Assembly (NCBI GenBank): GCA_014377495.1
Contig: JACMPN010000443.1
Location: 1 to 5,513 of the forward strand
Origin: Candidatus Sericytochromatia bacterium
GTDB taxonomy: Bacteria > Cyanobacteriota > Sericytochromatia > JACMPN01
DNA length: 5,513 nucleotides
Reading direction: 5' to 3'
Made by a program: the position numbers and the translations under genes. A model generated the notes under the pieces. The model was not told the DNA's origin. It searched no databases and saw only the letters and a list, made by a program, of their open reading frames with translations. Numbering within the stretch: position 1 is the stretch's first letter; each line of letters starts with the position of its first letter. Of the stretch, positions 1 through 5,513 are shown in pieces.

Positions 1-1356
1 CATCAGCACTTCCATGTAGTCGGCATGAGCCGAGCGATAGAGGATGCCCGACACTTCGGTCGCTTTGCGGAGCGTCTCCACCTGTCGGGACAGTTGCTCG
101 TGGCGGTGCTTGATGTTCTGGGTCATGGCCAGGGCATTGGCCACTTCGGTGAACGCCTTCAGCAGCGTGCGCTCGAAGTTGAAGACCGCCTGGACCTGCT
201 TGGCGTTCGCCGACCCGTACTCGGCCTCGATCGACGCCCGGTTCAGCAACGGGGCGACGAGGTTGCCAGCCACGTTATAGGTCAGGGACTGCGGGGTGTC
301 GATCAGGTGCGCCGGGTTAAACGCCTTGTATCCGGCATCGGCGTCGATGCCCAACGACGGGTAGAAACGCGCCTTGGCGACCTGCACATCCAGCTTGGCG
401 GCCTCAAGCGCCATTTCGGCCTGTTTCACGTCGGGGCGGTTCGCCAGGAGCTGGGAAGGCAGCCCGGTGACGACGGTGCCGGGCGCCAACGCATCCAACC
501 TGCGTGGGTTGCGGGCGATGGGTTGCGGAAAACGGCCGAGCAGAAGATTGATGCGGTTTTCGACTTCGACCCGCTGCTGTGCCAGATCGTACGTGCGACT
601 CTTGTTCTTGAGCACCTCGGCCTGAAACTTCTGCACCGCCAACTCGGTCGCCCGAGCCGCCATCTTCTCGAACTTGATGACCGTCAGCGCCTCATCCAGG
701 ATCTTGACGTTGCGCTCGATGACCCCGATCTGCGTGTCGAGTGCCGCCAACTCGTAGTACGAATTGGCGATCTCGGCCACGATCTCGGTCACGACGAAGT
801 CCTTCGCCTCGATGCTCGCCAGATAGCGGTGGTTGGCGGCTGCGGCGGCGTTGCGCAGCTTGCCCCAGATGTCGGCTTCCCACGATGCCGTGAACCCGAA
901 GGCGAAGTTCGGCAGGTGATCGGGTACGCCATTGGCCTTGTCACTGGCGCCCTGGCTGGTGTACTCCCCGACTTTCTCGAGGCCCAATCCCGCCTTGCCA
1001 CTCACCTTCGGCAGGATTTCACCTTGCCTGGCGGCGATCTCGTATTTGGCGATGAGGATCTCCTGGAGCCGCATATTCAGCTCTTGGTTGTTCATCAGCG
1101 CCGTCTTGATCAGCGCTTTGAGATCGGCATCCGCAAAAAACTCGTTCCAGCGTTTCTGAGCGGTGGCAGGGGCCTGCGCACCTGCATCGCTGGCCCCTGC
1201 CTGACGGGAGTCCCAGCTCTGCGGGAGCGCCTTGTTTGCCTCTCGTGCGGCGACCTGGTCCAGGGTCCCGGCGCAACCGAGCGCCAGCAGCAAACCGCCG
1301 GTCGCCACGAGGCTGGATATCCGCTGGGCCTTATGCATCAGTCGTTTTTCCATCAT
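1..1356 (-). CDS. OprM/TolC-type outer-membrane efflux lipoprotein (OMF, NodT/CusC-like), 3' end missing
   Basis: This is the exit duct of the tripartite pump: a trimeric outer-membrane channel with a long periplasmic alpha-barrel. The 452 codons in the window have no stop, so the C-terminus runs past position 1; the family is usually about 460-490 residues, so perhaps 20-40 are missing. A basic N-terminus (KRLMHKAQR) and a hydrophobic stretch lead to LLLALGC, a lipobox with Cys28 as the likely acylated residue. Family marks include the first OMF repeat (about residues 70-280, with FTASWEADIWGKLRNA at about 155-170), the LLANRPDVKQAE motif that opens the second repeat (303-314), ARFYPSLGIDADAGY (329-343), the strand-to-helix segment NLVAPLLNRA (365-374) and SAHADYMEVLM at the cut end. 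It has two candidate starts in one frame, 1356 and 1353; both overlap the RND stop, implying translational coupling. The family is certain; the substrate is not shown by this protein. Confidence 0.95.
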   Translation of the reverse strand, partial: MMEKRLMHKAQRISSLVATGGLLLALGCAGTLDQVAAREANKALPQSWDSRQAGASDAGAQAPATAQKRWNEFFADADLKALIKTALMNNQELNMRLQEILIAKYEIAARQGEILPKVSGKAGLGLEKVGEYTSQGASDKANGVPDHLPNFAFGFTASWEADIWGKLRNAAAAANHRYLASIEAKDFVVTEIVAEIANSYYELAALDTQIGVIERNVKILDEALTVIKFEKMAARATELAVQKFQAEVLKNKSRTYDLAQQRVEVENRINLLLGRFPQPIARNPRRLDALAPGTVVTGLPSQLLANRPDVKQAEMALEAAKLDVQVAKARFYPSLGIDADAGYKAFNPAHLIDTPQSLTYNVAGNLVAPLLNRASIEAEYGSANAKQVQAVFNFERTLLKAFTEVANALAMTQNIKHRHEQLSRQVETLRKATEVSGILYRSAHADYMEVLM

Positions 1357-4300
1357 AGTCCCTCGCTGTCGTCATGGCTGAAAACCAGGTCACGATGCGT
1401 CATGACCTCCGACAGCGGCTCATTGTCTTCGTCCCGGATGAGCTTTTTCCGGGTCTGCCCGAAGATCACGTAGAGGCCGGGCACGATGACCACGCCGAAG
1501 AGCGTGCCCAAGACCATGCCGCCGAGTGCGGACGCTCCGATGGTCCGATTGCCGACTGCCCCCGGGCCTTTGGCCAGGAGGAGGGGAATCAGGCCGGCGA
1601 CCAAGGCGAAGGAGGTCATCAGGATCGCCCGGAAGCGAGCCCTGGCCCCTTCGATCGCCGCTTCCAGCACGGTGGCGCCCTGACGTTGGCTCTGCACGGC
1701 GAACTCGACGATGAGCACCGCATTCTTGCCCAATAGGCCGACGAGCATGACCAAGCCGACCTGCGCGTAGATGTCGTTCGCCAGACCGAGGACCTTGAGC
1801 AGGGCAAAGGACCCGAACACGCCCGCCGGCAACGACAGGATGACGGCCAGCGGCAGCACGAAGCTCTCGTACTGCGCCGCCAGGATGAGATAGACGAAGG
1901 CCAGGACGATCATGAAAATGTACAGGGCCTCGTTCCCCCGCCGGGCCTGATCGTACGAGAGGCCTTCCCAGTCGATGTCGTAGCCGCGGGGCAGCATTTG
2001 GGCTGCCACTGCCTTGACGGCCAGAATCGCATCGCCGCTCGTGTATCCGGAGGCGGGTGCCCCCCGGATGGCTGCGGAGTTGTACAGGTTGTAGCGTGTG
2101 ATCTCGTTCGGCCCCTGCGTCTTTTTGATCGACATGAAGGCTGAATAGGGCACCATCTGGCCACGATCATTCTTGACGTACAGCTTCAGGATGTCCGACG
2201 GCATCCGCCGGTGCTCCGGCTCCGCCTGGACGTACACCTTGAAGAAGCGGCCGAAACGGATGAACCCCTGCTCGTAAGTGCTGCCGATGAGGATGTCGAG
2301 GTTCTCCATCGCTTTGCCGATGGAGACGCCCTTCTGCATCGCCAGCTGGTTGTCGATCACCAGTTCATACTGCGGGTAGTTGGCCGCAAAGAACGTAAAC
2401 AGGCCAGTCAACTCTTTCCGCTTGCGCAGTGCCTCGACGAATTCCTTGTTGACCCGGTCGAACTCCTGATAGTTGGTGGAGTCGGACTTGTCCAGGAGGC
2501 GCAGCGAAAAGCCATCGGCGGCGCCGTATCCTGGCACCGACGGCGGGTCGAAGAACTCGACGACGGCGCCGATGTTCTTCGTCTTCTTTTCCAGTTCCTC
2601 GATGATCTCGTTGACCGACTGTTTGCGTTCGGACCAGTTCTTGAGGCTGATCAGACAGGTCCCGGCGTTGGAACCGCGTCCTTCGGTCAAAATCTCGTAG
2701 CCGGCGAGGGATGAGACTGTTTCGATGCCCTCGACCTTCTGGGCAATGGCCTGCAGCTCCCGGGAGACTTCATTCGTCCGTTCGAGCGTCGTGCCCGGCG
2801 GGGTCTGGATGATGGCGTAGATCATGCCCTGGTCCTCGTTGGGCACGAAGCCAGCCGGCAGGACCCGGTTCACCGCCACGATACCGATCACAAAAAGGAG
2901 GGTCAGGCCCCAGGTCACGAGCCGGCGGTTCACGATCCGCATCAGGACACCGACGTACAGATCGGTCACTTTGCCGAAAAGGCGGTTGAAGCCGTCCAGG
3001 AACAGGCTCAGCGGCGTCCGCCGCTTGCGCCCGCCATCATGCCGTTTGAGCAGCATGGCGCACAAGACCGGCGTCAGCGTCAGCGCAACCACGCCCGACA
3101 ACACGATGGCGCTGGCCATCGTGATCGAAAACTGGCGGTAGAAGACGCCCACCGGGCCGGGCATGAAGGCCACGGGAATGAAGACGGCCGCCATCACGAC
3201 GGTAATGGCGATGATCGCCCCGGCGATTTCACCGAGGACCAGCTTCACGGCCGAGTAGGGCGTGACGTGGGTCTCCGCCATCTTGGCGTGGACGGCCTCG
3301 ACGACGACAATCGCGTTGTCGACGACGATGCCGATCGCCAGGACCAGCGCAAACAGGGTGATCAGGTTGATCGTCAGGCCGAACGCCCCCATGAAGACGA
3401 ACGCCCCGACGAGCGACACCGGCACGGCCAGGATCGGGACGAGCGTCGAACGCCAGTCACCCAGAAAGACGAACACGACCAACGCCACCAGGACGAATGC
3501 TTCCGCCAGCGTGTGCAGGACCTTTTCCATGGAGGCGTCGAGGAAACTCGCCACGTCGTAGCTGATTTTATAGTCCATCCCGGGGGGAAAGGAGGTCGCC
3601 TTCATGTCCTCCAGCTTCGACTTGACCTCGGCAATGACGGCGGTGGCGCTGCTGCCGTAGTTCTGCTTGAGGACGATGGCCGCCGAGGGATGACCGTCGA
3701 GGTTGGAATAGATGTCGAAGAACTCGCTGCCCAACTCGACCTTGCCGAGATCCTTGAGGCGGATCATTTGACCGTCCGGATTCGCCCGGATGATGATGTT
3801 TTCGTATTCCTCGGGGTGGTCGAACCGCCCCTTGTAGACCAGGGTGTACTCGAGGGCTTGTCCCAGCTTCCCGGAGCTCTGGCCCAGGCGGCCCGGACGG
3901 CCGATCACGCTCTGCTCAGCGAGGGCATCCATCACATTAGGGGTCGAGACGTTGTAGGCCCGCATCCGTTCCGGGTTCAGCCAGACGCGCATGGCGTAGG
4001 TCCGGCTGCCGAGGATCTGGGCCCGCCCGATCCCCTTGATCCGCTGCAGCTCCGGCAAAATGTGGATGTTCGCGTAGTTGTAAAGGAACTGCTCTTTCGC
4101 CGCCGTCTCCGTGCTGAACAGGTTGACGTACATCAACATGCTGGGCTGCACGCTCTGCACGATGACGCCCTCCCGCTGGATCAGGGCGGGCAGGAGATTG
4201 ATGGCCTGGTCGACCCGGTTCTTGACGTTGACCACGGCCAGATCGGGGTCGGTCCCCAGGGCGAAGATGACCTGAATCGTCGCCTCACCGGCACTGGTCG

Positions 4301-4544
4301 CGTCGGAAATGATGTAGCTCATGCCCGGAACGCCGTTGATGGAGCGCTCCAGCGGGATGATCGCCGCCTTGATGAGCACGTCGGCGCTGGCGCCGGGATA
4401 GGCCAGCGTGACCATGACGCGGGGCGGGGCGATATCCGGGAATTGCGAGATCGGGAGGGCTCGCATGGTAAGTAACCCGAGGAAGACGACCAGCACCGAG
4501 AGGACGATCGCGAGGACGGGTCGATGAATGAATTTGCTGAACAT
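1353..4544 (-). CDS. RND efflux pump, inner-membrane subunit (HAE1 family, AcrB/MexB-like)
   Basis: A proton-driven exporter of hydrophobic or amphiphilic compounds that works as a trimer in the inner membrane. Its 1063 residues are close to AcrB's 1049, so it is full length. TM1 is at about 9-28, the first porter/docking region at about 40-335, TM2-TM6 at about 344-498, TM7 at about 542-560, the second porter/docking region at about 565-870, and TM8-TM12 at about 874-1028. The proton-relay residues by pattern match to AcrB are Asp409 (AcrB D407), Asn410 (in place of D408), Lys940 (K940), Arg970 (R971) and Thr977 (T978). GKNAVLIVEFA in TM10 and GDWRSTLVPILAVPVSL between TM2 and TM3 are typical of the HAE1 class; the heavy-metal class lacks this wording. 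The AcrB pocket phenylalanines are not conserved (Met136, Leu178, Tyr616, Ile618, Leu631). A charged cytoplasmic tail follows TM12. The start at 4544 has AGGA five bases upstream and gives the expected MFSKFIHRPVLA N-terminus. The substrate cannot be named. Confidence 0.97.
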   Translation of the reverse strand: MFSKFIHRPVLAIVLSVLVVFLGLLTMRALPISQFPDIAPPRVMVTLAYPGASADVLIKAAIIPLERSINGVPGMSYIISDATSAGEATIQVIFALGTDPDLAVVNVKNRVDQAINLLPALIQREGVIVQSVQPSMLMYVNLFSTETAAKEQFLYNYANIHILPELQRIKGIGRAQILGSRTYAMRVWLNPERMRAYNVSTPNVMDALAEQSVIGRPGRLGQSSGKLGQALEYTLVYKGRFDHPEEYENIIIRANPDGQMIRLKDLGKVELGSEFFDIYSNLDGHPSAAIVLKQNYGSSATAVIAEVKSKLEDMKATSFPPGMDYKISYDVASFLDASMEKVLHTLAEAFVLVALVVFVFLGDWRSTLVPILAVPVSLVGAFVFMGAFGLTINLITLFALVLAIGIVVDNAIVVVEAVHAKMAETHVTPYSAVKLVLGEIAGAIIAITVVMAAVFIPVAFMPGPVGVFYRQFSITMASAIVLSGVVALTLTPVLCAMLLKRHDGGRKRRTPLSLFLDGFNRLFGKVTDLYVGVLMRIVNRRLVTWGLTLLFVIGIVAVNRVLPAGFVPNEDQGMIYAIIQTPPGTTLERTNEVSRELQAIAQKVEGIETVSSLAGYEILTEGRGSNAGTCLISLKNWSERKQSVNEIIEELEKKTKNIGAVVEFFDPPSVPGYGAADGFSLRLLDKSDSTNYQEFDRVNKEFVEALRKRKELTGLFTFFAANYPQYELVIDNQLAMQKGVSIGKAMENLDILIGSTYEQGFIRFGRFFKVYVQAEPEHRRMPSDILKLYVKNDRGQMVPYSAFMSIKKTQGPNEITRYNLYNSAAIRGAPASGYTSGDAILAVKAVAAQMLPRGYDIDWEGLSYDQARRGNEALYIFMIVLAFVYLILAAQYESFVLPLAVILSLPAGVFGSFALLKVLGLANDIYAQVGLVMLVGLLGKNAVLIVEFAVQSQRQGATVLEAAIEGARARFRAILMTSFALVAGLIPLLLAKGPGAVGNRTIGASALGGMVLGTLFGVVIVPGLYVIFGQTRKKLIRDEDNEPLSEVMTHRDLVFSHDDSEGL
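1360..1364 (-). promoter_or_regulatory. Ribosome-binding site of the channel gene, inside the RND 3' end
   Basis: GAGGG lies within the last codons of the RND gene, three bases before the ATG at 1356 and six before the ATG at 1353. The spacing favours the second ATG (1353), which shares one base with the TGA stop (TGATG); the first ATG gives a four-base ATGA overlap. Either way the site supports coupled translation of pump and channel. Which ATG is used cannot be settled here. Confidence 0.6.
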
Positions 4545-4549
4545 GAGGA

Positions 4550-4553
4550 TCCT
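4550..4553 (-). promoter_or_regulatory. Ribosome-binding site of the RND pump gene
   Basis: AGGA sits five bases before the ATG at 4544, a normal spacing, and supports this start over others. It is part of the palindrome AGGATCCT, so the motif itself is short and modest. Confidence 0.55.
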
Positions 4554-4558
4554 GCCCG

Positions 4559-4576
4559 CCGCTCAAAGGGGAGCGG
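4559..4576 (-). repeat. Perfect inverted repeat (6-base stem, 6-base loop) in the adaptor-pump gap
   Basis: On the transcribed strand it reads CCGCTC, loop CCCTTT, then GAGCGG. The stem is GC-rich and ends five bases before the AGGA site of the pump gene. No T-run follows, so it does not look like an intrinsic terminator. It could act as a small mRNA hairpin affecting pump translation or transcript stability, or be chance in GC-rich DNA. Confidence 0.45.
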
Positions 4577-4638
4577 TACAACCATGATGAAGGATGGCGC
4601 TGCGGTCTGCCGGCGCCGGTTTGCACGATCGGAAGCGG

Positions 4639-5513
4639 TTACTCCGCGTACGGCTCCAGGTGAGCCAGGACCTCGGAAGGCTTCTTGTAGGTGGTGACGA
4701 TCTTGTTGCCGTCCCGCACCTTGCGCAGCCCCTCCAGGAGGATCTTGTCCGTTTCCTTCAGGCCGCTGGCGACAATGTAGACCTGGGGCAATTCGGCCGA
4801 GACGGTGATTTCCCGCGACTTCACGACGCCGTTGGCGTCCACCACGAAAACAAACCGGCGGTCCAGCACCTCGTACGTCGTCTTCTGCGGGATGAGCAGG
4901 GCGCCGTGTACCGGCACCGGCATCAGGACCTTGCCGGTCTCACCGTGACGGAGGAGTCCCTTGGCATTCGGAAAAGACGCACGAAAAGCGATGTTTCCCG
5001 TCTCGTTGTTGAAATCGGATTCGATCGTTTCAACCTTGCCCGGTTTATCGAACATCTCCCCGTTTGCCATCATGAGCTTGACCGGCAGGGGTTTGTCGCG
5101 TGGCACATGCGACTTGTATTCCAGGTATTCCTTTTCCGTCACATTGAAGTACGCCCATACCGTGCTGTTGTCGGAGAGCGTCGTCAGCAAGTCGCCTTCG
5201 CCCACGAGGCTGCCCTTACGGACTTGAAAGCGGCCCATGAGCCCGTCGAAGGGGGCGCGTATCTCGGGCTGCTGCCGGTGTGTGTTGGGGAGGGACAGCG
5301 TCGCGTTGGCTCGGTCGACCCTGGCCTTGGCCAACGCAAGCTGGCTCGGCGCCACGATGTTCCGTTTGGCCAGCATCTCGGTGTTTTGGTACTCGATCTC
5401 GGTGAGTTTCGCCTCTGCCGCGGCCTTGCCGACTTCAGCCTGGTAGACCAAAGGCATGATCTGGAACATCTTCTGTTCGCTGTGGAGCTGCTGTCCTTCG
5501 TCCACGAAGATGC
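4639..5513 (-). CDS. RND periplasmic adaptor subunit (membrane fusion protein, AcrA/MexA-like), 5' end missing
   Basis: The adaptor connects the RND pump to the outer-membrane channel across the periplasm. The frame is open to the window edge; 290 residues plus a partial codon are present, and roughly 70-100 are missing, including the signal peptide and first lipoyl strands. The GTG at 5505 is an internal valine of a lipoyl strand (IFVDEGQQL), not a start. Numbering from the first whole codon: first lipoyl half at 1-20, alpha-hairpin at about 21-78 with its tip near 47-57, second lipoyl half opening with EIRAPFDGLMGRFQVRKGSLV (split around 83-103), then the beta-barrel (about 110-195, with LSDNSTVWAYFNV at 112-124) and the membrane-proximal domain (about 200-275, with LIPQKTTYEVLDRRFVFVV near 206-224). 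It ends EPYAE and a TAA at 4641-4639. It lies 94 bases upstream of the pump gene on the same strand, as in most MFP-RND-OMF operons. Confidence 0.95.
   Translation of the reverse strand, partial: IFVDEGQQLHSEQKMFQIMPLVYQAEVGKAAAEAKLTEIEYQNTEMLAKRNIVAPSQLALAKARVDRANATLSLPNTHRQQPEIRAPFDGLMGRFQVRKGSLVGEGDLLTTLSDNSTVWAYFNVTEKEYLEYKSHVPRDKPLPVKLMMANGEMFDKPGKVETIESDFNNETGNIAFRASFPNAKGLLRHGETGKVLMPVPVHGALLIPQKTTYEVLDRRFVFVVDANGVVKSREITVSAELPQVYIVASGLKETDKILLEGLRKVRDGNKIVTTYKKPSEVLAHLEPYAE

Noticed and set aside
25..1473. A 482-codon open frame on the plus strand, opposite the channel gene
   Set aside because: It lies antisense to a clear OMF gene with lipobox and NRPDV motif. Its translation is rich in Arg, His, Asp, Gln and Gly with no domain I recognise, as expected from the complement of GC-rich codons.
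3039..4475. A 478-codon open frame on the plus strand, opposite the RND gene
   Set aside because: Its translation is dominated by H, D, R, Q and G runs (such as HHDGNGDDRPGD), the typical shadow of GC-rich membrane-protein codons. The opposite strand encodes conserved RND helices.
4559..4576. Intrinsic terminator between adaptor and pump
   Set aside because: The stem is only six pairs and is followed by CGGGCAGG rather than a T-run, and termination here would split an obligate complex.
4610..4619. Ten-base palindrome CCGGCGCCGG as a regulator operator
   Set aside because: It is a perfect palindrome with no loop or spacer, is easily produced by GC-rich sequence, and lies inside the operon with no promoter elements recognisable beside it.
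4285..4626. Minus-strand open frames starting at 4626 and 4585 across the adaptor-pump gap
   Set aside because: Both are out of frame with the pump and run into its conserved N-terminus; their products show no recognisable family, and the pump start at 4544 has its own ribosome-binding site.
4639..5505. A GTG at 5505 as the adaptor start
   Set aside because: The frame stays open to the window edge and the GTG encodes a valine inside the first lipoyl half; starting there would remove the signal peptide and the first strands.

Overview
The window holds one tripartite RND multidrug-type efflux operon, read entirely on the minus strand, and nothing else I can support. In transcription order it contains a periplasmic adaptor (membrane fusion protein, 5' end cut by the window edge at 5513), a full-length inner-membrane RND pump of 1063 residues (4544 to 1353), and an OprM/TolC-type outer-membrane lipoprotein channel (from 1356, 3' end cut at position 1). 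The three products would form a trans-envelope pump: the RND subunit takes substrate from the periplasm or inner-membrane outer leaflet using proton motive force, the adaptor bridges the periplasm, and the channel leads out through the outer membrane.

Layout: 5513-4639 adaptor; 4638-4545 a 94-base gap with a small inverted repeat and the RND ribosome-binding site; 4544-1353 RND pump; 1356-1 channel, whose start overlaps the RND stop (ATGATG against TGA). There is no gene-free stretch over 100 bases. No regulator, promoter, terminator, RNA gene, mobile element or CRISPR array is visible; any promoter and TetR/MarR-type regulator would lie beyond position 5513.

The organism is a Gram-negative (diderm) bacterium with GC-rich DNA, since the channel is an outer-membrane lipoprotein and codons favour G/C in third position. 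The protein wording (for example IVVDNAIVVVEAVHAKM in the pump and YMEVLM near the channel's end) resembles, from memory, a HAE1 branch common in Bacteroidota, Planctomycetota and Nitrospirota-like genomes rather than enterobacterial AcrAB-TolC. The GC content argues against typical Bacteroidota, but I cannot fix the phylum from this window.

I looked for an undescribed system and did not find one. The points worth a second look are within the known machine: an Asn in place of the second TM4 aspartate, loss of the AcrB phenylalanine pocket with a longer switch loop, a divergent adaptor hairpin tip and linker, and a hairpin just ahead of the pump's ribosome-binding site.
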